Shown one piece after another: positions 1-8,456 of a stretch of DNA of 41,068 nt. The stretch lies in NCBI GenBank assembly GCA_007116635.1, contig SKIB01000088.1:1-41068 (forward strand), written 5' to 3'. Position numbers and translations under genes: made by a program. Position 1 is the first letter of the stretch. Each line of letters opens with the position of its first letter. Below the pieces are notes generated by a model, which saw nothing but the letters and a program-made list of their open reading frames with translations, did not search any database and had not been told where the DNA came from. Origin of the DNA: Saccharospirillaceae bacterium. Its GTDB lineage: Bacteria; Pseudomonadota; Gammaproteobacteria; Pseudomonadales; Natronospirillaceae.

Positions 1-1
1 G

Positions 2-610
2 CCAAGGCCCAACTACCGGTTGACGCCCTGGCTGATTTGGCTCAATGGTGGCATTTATTTGCTGCTGATCCTGATGACCGGCGATTGGCTGTGGTTCTCC
101 GCTGCCGACCTAGCGCGCATGGGCGGCAACTTTGGCCCACTGACGCTCAACGGTCAGTGGTGGCGGCTGCTCAGTGCCCTGTTTATTCATGCTGGCCTGC
201 TGCACCTGCTGTTCAATTGCCTGATTCTGGCCAACATCGGCCTGTTCCTTGAACCCTTACTGGGTCGCTGGCGGCTACTGTTGCTCTACTTGACCACCGG
301 CCTGTTTGGCAGCCTTGCCAGCCTGCTGTGGCACTTAGAGCAACCCGTGGTCAGCATTGGCGCTTCAGGCGCTATCTTTGGCCTCTATGGCTTCTTCTTG
401 GTGCTGATGCTGGGCAAGCTCTTTACCCCGGCCTTTAGTAAGCAATTCCTCAAGGGCACTCTGGTGTTCATTCTGATCAATCTGGCCATTGGCATGCTGG
501 GCTTCATCGACAATGCCGCTCACTTGGGCGGGCTGTTGAGCGGCGCGCTGATTGGTTTGATTTGGCTGCCGCAACTTAAAAAGCGCCTAACCAAGCCACC
601 CAGGGCATAA
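2..610 (+). CDS. Rhomboid family intramembrane serine protease (5' end outside window)
   Basis: Intramembrane serine protease that would cleave membrane-protein substrates within the bilayer. The frame is open back to the window edge, so the gene is treated as partial. A TTG at 20 could be a start, but the residues before it (RPNYRL) fit the usual rhomboid N-terminus. Numbered from that TTG, the oxyanion-type HxxxN is H62-N66, the nucleophile is S116 in GASG, and the catalytic histidine is H168 in NAAHLGG. About six hydrophobic segments are visible, as in the basic bacterial six-helix core. It is convergent with rpsO. The substrate cannot be inferred from this window. Confidence 0.88.
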   Translation, partial: PRPNYRLTPWLIWLNGGIYLLLILMTGDWLWFSAADLARMGGNFGPLTLNGQWWRLLSALFIHAGLLHLLFNCLILANIGLFLEPLLGRWRLLLLYLTTGLFGSLASLLWHLEQPVVSIGASGAIFGLYGFFLVLMLGKLFTPAFSKQFLKGTLVFILINLAIGMLGFIDNAAHLGGLLSGALIGLIWLPQLKKRLTKPPRA

Positions 611-672
611 CAGCCACACCTGATTGTCTCTGGTACGCCAACTGCAACACGCCAACTGCAAATAGTACAGAC

Positions 673-704
673 AAAAAAATACCAGCTACTGAGTAGGCTG
701 GTAT
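673..704 (-). terminator. Rho-independent terminator of rpsO
   Basis: Read on the minus strand, an 8-bp perfect stem (arms 697-704 and 679-686, ATACCAGC with GCTGGTAT) is followed by a run of seven T (673-679). It lies about 30 bases past the rpsO stop codon. It may also stop transcripts arriving from the convergent rhomboid gene, but the T-run favours the minus strand. Confidence 0.85.
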
Positions 705-732
705 TGAGCATCCGTTTGCTGTTTGCGATCGC

Positions 733-999
733 TTAGCGACGCAGACCCAGCTGACCTAACAGAGTGGTATAACGCTGAGCATCAATGGACTTCAAATAAT
801 CCAACAGCTTACGACGCTGGTTTACCATGCGTAGCAGACCACGACGTGAGTGGTGATCTTTTTTGTTGGCTTTAAAGTGAGATTGCAAACCGTTGATGTT
901 GTGCGTCAACAGGGCCACCTGAACTTCAGGAGAACCAGTGTCACTTGGATCACGTTGGTATTGCTTAACGATTTCTGCTTTTTGAGCTGCAGTTAACAT
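733..999 (-). CDS. rpsO: 30S ribosomal protein S15
   Basis: Primary 16S rRNA-binding protein of the small-subunit platform; it also contributes to a bridge to the 50S subunit. The 88 residues match the S15 family length. Diagnostic stretches are visible: [13 protein letters not shown] near residues 20-32, the [11 protein letters not shown] segment near 46-56, and the C-terminal LGLRR. It is the last gene of the block that also holds infB, rbfA and truB, and it has its own promoter just past truB. In most relatives pnp follows on the same strand. Here a terminator and a convergent rhomboid gene follow instead. Confidence 0.98.
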   Translation of the reverse strand: MLTAAQKAEIVKQYQRDPSDTGSPEVQVALLTHNINGLQSHFKANKKDHHSRRGLLRMVNQRRKLLDYLKSIDAQRYTTLLGQLGLRR

Positions 1000-1115
1000 C
1001 TTAATTCCTCAATAAACTATGAATATGCGTGCTCAACCAAACTCGGCTTTTAGGCCTTGGGCAGAGCGCTGATACTGACTAACCGTGCATATTAACAGCT
1101 AGCAGCAGGTCGGCA

Positions 1116-1144
1116 ATCATACTGTAGGAGCTCTGACTGTGCAA
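1116..1144 (-). promoter_or_regulatory. Sigma-70-type promoter of rpsO with about 110-base leader
   Basis: On the minus strand, TTGCAC (1139-1144) and TATGAT (1116-1121) are separated by exactly 17 bases. It lies just after the truB stop codon. The predicted start near 1109 gives a leader of about 110 bases before rpsO. S15 represses its own mRNA through leader structure in several bacteria, so a long leader is expected. I did not recognise a specific S15-binding fold. Confidence 0.7.
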
Positions 1145-1148
1145 ACCT

Positions 1149-2075
1149 TTACGACAGGCACACAGTTTCAGGCTGTAATAAACGATCCGGCTTTAAGCCC
1201 TGAGCTGTTAATTTAGCCACACCAAGAAATTGTTGCTGATAAAAACATTGCACCAGAGCATCGCCCTGTAACTCAGGAAGCAAGCGACCTTGCATTAGAT
1301 ACTGAGCCTGAGTTAGGTCTAGATTGAGTTTTGCCAACTGCAAACCAAAATTAACAGGCAGTAAAGACGCCTTTAACACACCTGAGTCCAAATCTAGTTC
1401 AGGGCCTGGCATCTCAACAGACTGCTGAATAGCAAAAGGCCCATGTGACAAACGGCGCAAAGAGGTTATGTGTGCACCACAGCCTAGCATTTCGCCCAGA
1501 TCACGTACCAAAGAGCGAATATAAGTGCCCTTACTAACACTGAACTCAATGTCTAGCCAGTCATCACCTTTAGCCAATAGCTGAGCTCGGTATACTTCAA
1601 TCGACCGCCACTTGGCCTCTAACATGGCTTCATCAGCAATGCCCTGACGTGCTAATTCATACAGAGGGCGTCCTTGATGCTTGAGGGCGCTGTATAGGGG
1701 CGGAAGTTGGCGCAACGGACCACTGAATTCATTAGCCAGCAGCTGCTGCACCTCTAGGGCTTGCAGTGAAGTCACGGCTCGACGCTCCAGCACCTGACCT
1801 TCACTGTCCAGAGTATCTGTTGTTACCCCAAGCTGAGCCCGTACTTGGTAGGTCTTATCCGCCTGCAACCAGTACTTGCTGAATTTACTTGCCTGGCCGA
1901 AGCAAAGAGGTAAGAGCCCAGAGGCTAAAGGGTCAAGCGTTCCGCCATGACCTGCCTTCTGCGCGCGCAATAAATATTGCACACGTCGTAACGCACCATT
2001 AGCACTAATACCCCTAGGCTTATCAAGCAGCAGGACTCCATCAACTGGATGGCGCTTAATCCTGACCTGAGCCAT
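1149..2075 (-). CDS. truB: tRNA pseudouridine(55) synthase TruB
   Basis: Converts U55 of tRNA T-loops to pseudouridine and also acts as a tRNA chaperone. The catalytic motif GGTLDPLASG is present, with D48 as the nucleophile when counted from the chosen start. The chosen ATG at 2075 begins MAQVRIKRHPVDG and has an AGCAGGA ribosome site about 6 bases upstream. A longer frame beginning at 2123 runs deep into rbfA and lacks family resemblance. The start overlaps the end of rbfA by 20 bases, which implies translational coupling. The length of 308 residues is normal for the family, and the C-terminus looks PUA-like. Confidence 0.95.
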   Translation of the reverse strand: MAQVRIKRHPVDGVLLLDKPRGISANGALRRVQYLLRAQKAGHGGTLDPLASGLLPLCFGQASKFSKYWLQADKTYQVRAQLGVTTDTLDSEGQVLERRAVTSLQALEVQQLLANEFSGPLRQLPPLYSALKHQGRPLYELARQGIADEAMLEAKWRSIEVYRAQLLAKGDDWLDIEFSVSKGTYIRSLVRDLGEMLGCGAHITSLRRLSHGPFAIQQSVEMPGPELDLDSGVLKASLLPVNFGLQLAKLNLDLTQAQYLMQGRLLPELQGDALVQCFYQQQFLGVAKLTAQGLKPDRLLQPETVCLS

Positions 2076-2472
2076 CTGAGTCCTGCTGCAATTGCTGATC
2101 ACTGTCTTTACTACGGGCTTCACGGATCAACTGATCCATCTTCGCGCCCGTGGTTAAAGTACGGTCATAATGAAAGCGAAGCATCGGAGTCACTCGCAAA
2201 GAAAGTTGTTTACCTAGCAAAGAACGCAGCATTGGAGCTGCCTTAGCTAGCACAGACTCAACTTCGGCAACTCTTTTGTTTTCATCCTGCTCATCCCCTA
2301 ATGCCATACAGGTAAAATAGACCTCAGCCACGCCAAGGTCTTTGCTTACCCGTACATCATTAATGGTTAACAGGCTAACACGCGGGTCTTTTAACTCACG
2401 ACTGATGATGGACGACAGATCTTTACGGATCTGGTCGCCCACTCGGTCCAATCGGCTGAATGAACGAGCCAT
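2056..2472 (-). CDS. rbfA: 30S ribosome-binding factor RbfA
   Basis: Single KH-fold assembly factor that binds immature 30S subunits near the 5' helix of 16S rRNA. The N-terminus SRLDRVGDQIRKDLSSII and the central DPRVSLLTINDVRVSKDLGVA region are typical. At 138 residues it is normal length, with an acidic and glutamine-rich tail. It sits 8 bases after infB and overlaps truB by 20 bases, so it is in the nusA-infB operon. Confidence 0.96.
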   Translation of the reverse strand: MARSFSRLDRVGDQIRKDLSSIISRELKDPRVSLLTINDVRVSKDLGVAEVYFTCMALGDEQDENKRVAEVESVLAKAAPMLRSLLGKQLSLRVTPMLRFHYDRTLTTGAKMDQLIREARSKDSDQQLQQDSDGSGQD

Positions 2473-2480
2473 ATTAACTC

Positions 2481-4991
2481 CTAATCAATGGTACGAGCAT
2501 GCTCAGTCAGGGTAAAGACTTCAATCACATCACCAACACGGACGTCATTGTAATTCTTAACACCAATGCCGCACTCCATACCTTGACGAACTTCTTGGAC
2601 ATCGTCTTTGAAGCGACGCAAGGACTCGAGTTCACCCTCATAGATCACCACGTCTTGTCGTAAAACACGGATTTTCTTATTACGGTACACCATACCTTCA
2701 GTCACCATACAGCCAGCCACTTGACCAAACTTAGGTGAGTTAAATACATCACGCACTTCTGCCAGACCAAGGATGTTTTCACGCAACTCTGGAGACAACA
2801 TACCAGACATGGCTGATTTAACATCATCAATCAGGTTGTAGATTACGTTGTAATAACGCAAGTCCAAGCCATGCTTTTCAATCAACTCACGTGACTTTCC
2901 AGAAGCTCGAGTATTAAAGCCAAAGATTACCGCACCGGCAGTAATGGCCAGATTGACGTCTGACTCTGAGATTGCACCCACACCACCAAATACGACATTA
3001 ACCTTAACCTCTGCAGTCGACAGTTTCAGCAGTGCATTTTGCAAGGCTTCCAAGCTGCCACGGACATCGGTTTTAAGAACCACATTGAGGGTTTTTACGT
3101 CGCCTTGCGACATATTGCTCATCATGGTTTCCAATTTGGCTGCTTGCTGCCGTGCTACCTCAGCTTCCTTGCTACGCGCACGACGCATTTCAGCTACTTC
3201 TCGTGCTTTACGGTCAGACTCCACTACCATAAAGTCGTCACCAGCACTGGGTGTGCCATCAAGACCAATGATTTCTACTGGTATTGAAGGGCCGGCTAGG
3301 TCGGTGCTCTTACCTGTCTCGTCTACCAGTGCACGCACTCGGCCCCAGCATTGACCCGCAAGAACTACATCACCCTTGCGCAACTCACCCTGTTGGACCA
3401 GTACAGTGGCCACAGAGCCACGGCCTTTATCCAAGGAGGCCTCAACAACCACACCCTTAGCAGGGCCTTTGAAGTGGGCTTTTAATTCCAGCACTTCAGA
3501 TTGCAATAGCACCGCGTCCAGTAGTTCATCAATGCCCATGCCAGAGTGAGCCGATACTGGAACCATTTGTACATCACCACCCCAGGACTCAGCCAGCAAA
3601 TCACGCTGAGATAGTTCGGTGATAACCCTATCTGGGTTTGCAGCAGGCTTGTCCATCTTGTTAATGGCCACCACAATAGGAACACCTGCCGCCTTAGCGT
3701 GCAGGATAGCTTCTTCCGTCTGAGGCATAACACCGTCATCAGCAGCAACCACCAGGATCACCACGTCAGTACACTGAGCACCTCGAGCACGCATTTCGGT
3801 GAAGGCTGCGTGACCTGGTGTATCTAAAAAGCTCACCATGCCTTTGGGTGTTTCTACATGGTAGGCACCAATATGCTGGGTGATGCCACCATGCTCACCT
3901 GAGGCAACACGTGTGCGGCGAATGTGATCCAACAATGAAGTTTTACCATGGTCAACATGGCCCATAACGGTCACCACAGGAGCCCGAGGTAACAATTCCG
4001 AGTCATACTTCAGATCGATAACACTGGTTTCAACTGCGTTATCATCAACAATACGATATTTATGGCCCATTTCCTCAATGACCAAGATGGCAGTATCCTG
4101 ATCCAGTGCTTGGTTGATGGTAGCCATAACACCCATTTTAAATAGGATTTTGACTACCTCAGCGGCCTTAACCGACATCTGGGATGCCAATTCTTGCACC
4201 ACAATGGACTCACCCAGTTCTACCTCACGTATGACCGGTGCAGTGGGCTTTTCAAACTGGTGCTCACGTTTAGCTTTACCGCCGCGACGACCACCTCGAC
4301 GGCCACCATCGGACTCATTTAACAAGCCTTTAATCTGTTGCGCACGGCTGCCTTTTCTCTCAGCACGGACAGGCTCTTTGCTTTTTAGCTTCACCTTACC
4401 AGCTGATTTACGATGCGCTTTTGGCCCTTCGTCTTTATCTTCTTTAACATGGGCCTTAGGCTTGCGAGCATCCGGCCGTGTTGCCGCGGGTGCATTAGAC
4501 TCAGACCCAAGGGTATCAAGCAATGGCTGAGTAGAGGCTTTATCTGCTTCAAGACGCGCTTCTTCTTCAGCTTTAGCCTGAATTGCAGCTTCAGCCTTTG
4601 CCTTGGCTGCTGCTTCTTGCTGAGCTTTTTCTTCAATAGCCTTGGCCTGCGCAGCCGCTAATCGTGCATCTTCTTCATCACGGGTTTTGCTCGTAACAGC
4701 GGTGATGGCACTCTTTTGCACATAGGTTTTTTTCTTACGCACTTCCACATTAACGGTTTGTTTGGAGCCCGTTTTCAGTTTAGTGGTCTGCTTGCGCTTG
4801 AGAGTTATCTTCTTTGGTTCAGTATCACCATGCAAATGACGCAGGTGAGCCAGCAACTTCTCTTTTTGCTCACTGGAAACCGACTCGTCCGCACTGGTTT
4901 GCGGCAAGCCTGCACTTGCCATTTGCTTTAATACCTTATCTACGTCGGTATTAATGCTCTTCGCTAAATCTTTTACACTTATATCTGCCAT
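2481..4991 (-). CDS. infB: Translation initiation factor IF-2
   Basis: GTPase that delivers initiator fMet-tRNA to the 30S subunit and promotes subunit joining. Residues 1-50 form the IF2_N domain. Residues 50-250 are a charged, low-complexity Lys/Ala/Glu linker. The G domain follows, with GHVDHGKT near residues 343-350, DTPGHAAF, and NKMDKP. The C-terminal beta-barrel and fMet-tRNA-binding domains complete 836 residues, slightly shorter than the E. coli alpha form. It lies 14 bases after nusA and 8 bases before rbfA. Internal starts giving shorter isoforms are known in enterics; I did not assign one here. Confidence 0.98.
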   Translation of the reverse strand: MADISVKDLAKSINTDVDKVLKQMASAGLPQTSADESVSSEQKEKLLAHLRHLHGDTEPKKITLKRKQTTKLKTGSKQTVNVEVRKKKTYVQKSAITAVTSKTRDEEDARLAAAQAKAIEEKAQQEAAAKAKAEAAIQAKAEEEARLEADKASTQPLLDTLGSESNAPAATRPDARKPKAHVKEDKDEGPKAHRKSAGKVKLKSKEPVRAERKGSRAQQIKGLLNESDGGRRGGRRGGKAKREHQFEKPTAPVIREVELGESIVVQELASQMSVKAAEVVKILFKMGVMATINQALDQDTAILVIEEMGHKYRIVDDNAVETSVIDLKYDSELLPRAPVVTVMGHVDHGKTSLLDHIRRTRVASGEHGGITQHIGAYHVETPKGMVSFLDTPGHAAFTEMRARGAQCTDVVILVVAADDGVMPQTEEAILHAKAAGVPIVVAINKMDKPAANPDRVITELSQRDLLAESWGGDVQMVPVSAHSGMGIDELLDAVLLQSEVLELKAHFKGPAKGVVVEASLDKGRGSVATVLVQQGELRKGDVVLAGQCWGRVRALVDETGKSTDLAGPSIPVEIIGLDGTPSAGDDFMVVESDRKAREVAEMRRARSKEAEVARQQAAKLETMMSNMSQGDVKTLNVVLKTDVRGSLEALQNALLKLSTAEVKVNVVFGGVGAISESDVNLAITAGAVIFGFNTRASGKSRELIEKHGLDLRYYNVIYNLIDDVKSAMSGMLSPELRENILGLAEVRDVFNSPKFGQVAGCMVTEGMVYRNKKIRVLRQDVVIYEGELESLRRFKDDVQEVRQGMECGIGVKNYNDVRVGDVIEVFTLTEHARTID

Positions 4992-5005
4992 AGGCTAGTC
5001 CCCCA

Positions 5006-6499
5006 TTATTCGTTTGCAAACCAGGAGGCACGAGCTGCCATAATCAACTGGCCGGCACGATCTACCGTCATACCTTCAATATCCATCAACTCATCTACTG
5101 CTAACTCTGCCAAATCATCCAGAGTTACTACTTGGCGGGCAGCCAATACTGCAGCAAGGTGCCGATCCATACCTTCCAATGCTAATAATTCAGCCGAAGG
5201 TTCAACCTGGTCTAATACTTCTTCATCTGCTAATTGTTGCGTCAACAGCACGTCTTTGGCGCGCTGTCGAATTTCCGTCACCATTTCTTCATCAAAACCA
5301 TCAATTCCCAGCATTTCTTCCATTGGTACATAAGCAACTTCTTCGATGGTGGTAAAGCCTTCCTCTACCAGCACCTCGGCCAGCTCATCATCAACACCCA
5401 GTTTGTTGACAAACAACTGCACCAAATGATCCGACTCTTGCTGCTGACGTGATAAGAAATCTTCTTCGGTCATTACATTAATAGTCCAGCCAGTTAACTC
5501 TGTAGCTAGGCGAACATTTTGACCACCTCGACCAATGGCCATAGCAAGGTTGTCGGCCTTAACAGCAACATCCATGCTGTTGGCGTCTTCATCAACCACA
5601 ATGGAGACAACCGCCGCTGGTGCCATGGCGTTAATTACTAGCTGTGCTGGATTATCATCCCAAAGGACAATATCTACGCGCTCACCACCTAGCTCTGTGG
5701 TAACGGCCTGGACTCGAGAGCCCTTAATGCCAACACAGGCACCAACCGGATCAATGCGGCCATCGTTGGTTTTCACGGCAATCTTAGCACGCACACCTGG
5801 GTCACGAGCGGCGCTGCGAATTTCAATTACGTCTTCCTGAATCTCAGGCACTTCCATACGGAATAATTCGATTAGCATTTCATTTGAAATGCGACTCAAA
5901 ATTAATTGTGGCCCACGGGATTCTGGGCGAACTTCCTGCAGTACAGCCCGCACTCGTTCACCTAGACGAAAACTCTCACGACCTATAACCTGGTCTCTTG
6001 GCAGCATGGCCTCAGCGTTGTTGCCTAGATCAATGATAAATGCATTGGGTGAAACTTTTTTTATCGTGCCACTGAGCAATTCAAACTGGCGCTCACGGTA
6101 TTGCTCAACAATTTTTTGCCTTTCTGCCTCACGAACCTTTTGTACCAAAATCTGCTTGGCTGCCTGAGCCGCAATACGACCGAAATCAGCATTGTCAATT
6201 TGCTGCTCGTGCAGATCACCTGGCTGCAGTTCATCGCTAATGGCAGCGGCTTCTTGCATATTTAGCTCACTACCAAGCTCGGGCACAACCTCATTGCTAA
6301 CAATGCGATATTGACGAAAGGTTTCATACTGTCCTGTCTTGCGATCAATACTCACTCTGATAAGAGGCTCACCTTCGTCATCAAGTTTCTTCTCCGCGGC
6401 TACCGCCAGAGCTTCTTCGATGGCAGCAAAAATGATGTCTCGAGAAACACCACGCTCATTCGCAAGGCTTTCCACTACCAATAAAATTTCTTTACTCAT
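5006..6499 (-). CDS. nusA: Transcription termination/antitermination factor NusA
   Basis: RNA polymerase-associated factor affecting pausing, termination and antitermination. Order: N-terminal polymerase-binding domain, S1 domain (about 135-200), KH1 with GIKGSR, KH2 with GRGGQNVRLA near residue 320, then two acidic repeats in the last 130 residues. The ATG at 6499 (MSKEILLVVESLANE) was chosen because it matches the family start. The frame extends 12 codons further, but that part overlaps the end of rimP and has no resemblance. At 497 residues it is normal for gammaproteobacteria, including the repeats. It is in an operon with rimP, 7 bases upstream, and infB. Confidence 0.98.
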   Translation of the reverse strand: MSKEILLVVESLANERGVSRDIIFAAIEEALAVAAEKKLDDEGEPLIRVSIDRKTGQYETFRQYRIVSNEVVPELGSELNMQEAAAISDELQPGDLHEQQIDNADFGRIAAQAAKQILVQKVREAERQKIVEQYRERQFELLSGTIKKVSPNAFIIDLGNNAEAMLPRDQVIGRESFRLGERVRAVLQEVRPESRGPQLILSRISNEMLIELFRMEVPEIQEDVIEIRSAARDPGVRAKIAVKTNDGRIDPVGACVGIKGSRVQAVTTELGGERVDIVLWDDNPAQLVINAMAPAAVVSIVVDEDANSMDVAVKADNLAMAIGRGGQNVRLATELTGWTINVMTEEDFLSRQQQESDHLVQLFVNKLGVDDELAEVLVEEGFTTIEEVAYVPMEEMLGIDGFDEEMVTEIRQRAKDVLLTQQLADEEVLDQVEPSAELLALEGMDRHLAAVLAARQVVTLDDLAELAVDELMDIEGMTVDRAGQLIMAARASWFANE

Positions 6500-6506
6500 A
6501 AAAACC

Positions 6507-6974
6507 TCAATTTTTGTCATCGAAGCTGGGTACAATCCGTGCCCGCTCTATTTGTTCCAAGGGTAATAAGAATTCGTTATTGTCTTGTCTAATCAACACC
6601 GCGTCCTGCTCAATCCCAATCAACAGCCCTTTGAACTTTCTCCGACCTTCAAAGGGTACCGCTAAGCGCAGATCAACCTCACTGCCAACAAACTGCAAAT
6701 ACTGAGATTCAACAAAAAGTATTCTGTCCAAACCTGGCGACGAAACTTCCAGATCATAAACCGAACTGATGGGGTCTTCGACATCCAGAACCCCGCTTAT
6801 CTGGTGACTCACCGCAGCACAATCATCAACATTGACACCCTGTTCAGGCTTATCAATAAAAACCCTAAGCAGGGTATGACGCCCTTGAACCAAGTATTCC
6901 AACCCCCAAAACTGATAGCCCATGGCCTCGACTACTGGAGCCAGGATAGCCTTCAAATCGTCTTTTTTTGCCAA
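6507..6974 (-). CDS. rimP: Ribosome maturation factor RimP
   Basis: Assembly factor for the 30S subunit. The conserved N-terminus (ILAPVVEAMGYQFWGLEYLVQGRHTLLRVFID) and the SSPGLDR motif mid-protein identify it. A TTG start at 6974 is preferred: it gives LAKKDDLKAIL as in relatives and has GGAG 7 bases upstream (6982-6985 on the plus strand). The ATG at 6995 has no good ribosome site and would add seven residues not seen in the family. With the TTG start the protein is 155 residues, the usual size. It is the first gene of the rimP-nusA-infB-rbfA-truB unit. Confidence 0.95.
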   Translation of the reverse strand: MAKKDDLKAILAPVVEAMGYQFWGLEYLVQGRHTLLRVFIDKPEQGVNVDDCAAVSHQISGVLDVEDPISSVYDLEVSSPGLDRILFVESQYLQFVGSEVDLRLAVPFEGRRKFKGLLIGIEQDAVLIRQDNNEFLLPLEQIERARIVPSFDDKN

Positions 6975-7007
6975 AGGATTACTCCAGATAAACAAGATTA
7001 CAGCAAT

Positions 7008-7031
7008 AAAAAAAGCCCTTAAGGGGCTTTA
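7008..7031 (-). terminator. Second rho-independent hairpin between tRNA-Leu and rimP
   Basis: On the minus strand, AAAGCCC pairs with GGGCTTT around a TTAAG-type loop and is followed by seven T. It lies only about 35 bases before the rimP start. Another small GC hairpin (GCCC/GGGC, about 7037-7053) sits between it and the first terminator. It stops transcripts from secG and the tRNA, or partly attenuates read-through into rimP. Confidence 0.75.
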
Positions 7032-7056
7032 TTCGTCGCCCACAGCTTTGGGCTAG

Positions 7057-7083
7057 AAAAAACTACGGCCCAAAAGGGCCGTA
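7057..7083 (-). terminator. Rho-independent terminator downstream of tRNA-Leu
   Basis: On the minus strand, a perfect 8-bp stem TACGGCCC/GGGCCGTA (7076-7083 with 7064-7071) has a TTTT loop and is followed by six T within one base. It begins 23 bases past the CCA end of the tRNA. It fits as the main terminator of the secG-tRNA transcript. Confidence 0.85.
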
Positions 7084-7105
7084 ATCAATGCACTATTATG
7101 TGCTT

Positions 7106-7191
7106 TGGTACCGACGACTGGACTCGAACCAGCATGAGCTACGCTCACCACCCCCTCAAGATGGCGTGTCTACCAATTCCACCACGTCGGC
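7106..7191 (-). tRNA. tRNA-Leu (anticodon GAG)
   Basis: Minus-strand sequence begins GCCGACGTGGTGG and ends CGTCGGTACCA, giving a 7-bp acceptor stem with a terminal G-U pair. The CCA is encoded. The anticodon stem CCATC/GGTGG encloses TTGAGGG, so the anticodon is GAG, reading CUC and CUU. The long variable arm and the GGTTCGAGTCC T-arm are typical of class II tRNA-Leu. It lies 3 bases past the secG stop, the conserved gammaproteobacterial location, so it is probably processed from the secG transcript. Confidence 0.97.
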
Positions 7192-7194
7192 AAC

Positions 7195-7545
7195 TTACTC
7201 AACCTCAGGCGGCAAGGCCTCAGGCTGTGCATCCAGCGCACTTGGCACATCTGCACCACGGCGCAACTCTTCAATTACCGTAGCATCCAAGCCGGAGCCG
7301 GTTGAACTGACAGAGCCCTTATTGGCGATGTATGCTAACCCAAAACTTGTTAAAAAGAAAGTAGTAGCCAGAATTGCCGTGGTACGACTTAGAAAGTTTG
7401 CGCTGCCCTGACTGCCAAATACTGTCTGGGATGCGCCACCACCAAAAGATGCACCAGCTTCAGCACCCTTGCCTTTCTGCAACAATACAAAAACAACAAT
7501 GCCTACCGCTACCAACACATGAACAATTAACAACAGGGTATACAT
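7195..7545 (-). CDS. secG: Preprotein translocase subunit SecG
   Basis: Small inner-membrane subunit of the SecYEG channel that assists SecA-driven export. The 116 residues contain two hydrophobic helices (about 3-22 and 53-73) separated by the family loop rich in Gly (QKGKGAEAGASFGGGASQTVFGSQG). The C-terminal tail is acidic and variable. It lies 18 bases after tpiA and 3 bases before tRNA-Leu, the usual order. Confidence 0.97.
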   Translation of the reverse strand: MYTLLLIVHVLVAVGIVVFVLLQKGKGAEAGASFGGGASQTVFGSQGSANFLSRTTAILATTFFLTSFGLAYIANKGSVSSTGSGLDATVIEELRRGADVPSALDAQPEALPPEVE

Positions 7546-7563
7546 ATTTCACCAACAACCATA

Positions 7564-8310
7564 TTAAACAGCACTACAGATGCCAACAAACTCTTGCAAG
7601 TCTAAAGAAGCACCACCCACTAAGCCACCATCAATATCAGGCTGGCCAAACAACTCTGCTGCACTGGCAGCTTTAACGCTACCACCATACAAAATGGTCA
7701 ATGCAGAAGCAACATCAGCATCCAGTTTAGCAACCATAGAGCGAATAAAGGCATGAACAGCCTGGGCCTGATCTGCACTCGCAGTCTTGCCAGTACCAAT
7801 TGCCCAAACAGGCTCATAAGCAATGACTGTCTTTGCCAAAGCCGAAGCACCAATGCGGTCGATAACTGCCTGAATCTGCTTGGCTACAACCTGTTCAGTC
7901 ACACCTGACTCACGCTCTTCAAGTGTCTCACCAATACAAACCACTGGTACAACACCCGCCTCAATGGCTAGGGCTGTTTTTTCAGCAACCAGGGCATCAT
8001 CTTCAGCAAAGAGTGTACGACGCTCTGAATGCCCCACAAGCACATGAGTGGAACCAAACTCTTTTAGCATCGACAATGAAATTTCACCAGTAAAGGCACC
8101 CTTTGGCTGGGTGTGAGCATTTTGGCCACCAAAAGCAATACCTGAACCTGCGAACTGCTGCTGCAACATCGGCAAATATACAAAGGGGGCAAAAACAGCC
8201 ACATCCACCTTAGAGCGATCAATTTGCTGTTTAAAACCCTGTGCCAAGGCAGTCAGGCTCTCGAGATCACCATTCATTTTCCAGTTAGCAGCTACTAAAA
8301 TGCGACGCAT
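7564..8310 (-). CDS. tpiA: Triosephosphate isomerase
   Basis: Interconverts dihydroxyacetone phosphate and glyceraldehyde 3-phosphate. Catalytic residues are visible: N9 and K11 in AANWKMNGD, the histidine in VGHSERR, the glutamate in AYEPVWAIGTGKTA (loop 6 follows), and the phosphate-binding YGGSVKA. At 248 residues it is the usual size. It has its own strong promoter in the gap after folP, where glmM normally lies, and is co-transcribed with secG. Confidence 0.98.
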   Translation of the reverse strand: MRRILVAANWKMNGDLESLTALAQGFKQQIDRSKVDVAVFAPFVYLPMLQQQFAGSGIAFGGQNAHTQPKGAFTGEISLSMLKEFGSTHVLVGHSERRTLFAEDDALVAEKTALAIEAGVVPVVCIGETLEERESGVTEQVVAKQIQAVIDRIGASALAKTVIAYEPVWAIGTGKTASADQAQAVHAFIRSMVAKLDADVASALTILYGGSVKAASAAELFGQPDIDGGLVGGASLDLQEFVGICSAV

Positions 8311-8339
8311 TGTATTCCCCTTTTGTATGCTGGCCGCGA

Positions 8340-8368
8340 ATAATAACGACTCACCAGCGGATTGACAA
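8340..8368 (-). promoter_or_regulatory. Sigma-70 promoter of tpiA-secG-tRNA-Leu
   Basis: On the minus strand, TTGTCA (8363-8368) and TATTAT (8340-8345) are 17 bases apart, near consensus on both elements. The predicted start is about 8333, and the tpiA ATG is about 23 bases further. A standalone promoter is expected if glmM no longer carries transcription into tpiA. Confidence 0.75.
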
Positions 8369-8456
8369 GTTTATTGGCTAAAGTTTGTGAAGCCATCAAA
8401 GCAAAACCCCCTGCATTGTAACCCTGATTAAATTCAACATGATGACACCCATCAAG

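Noticed and set aside
7106-7191. tRNA-Leu as an integration site for a mobile element
   Set aside because: No integrase, no duplicated tRNA 3' end, and the flanking housekeeping order is intact.
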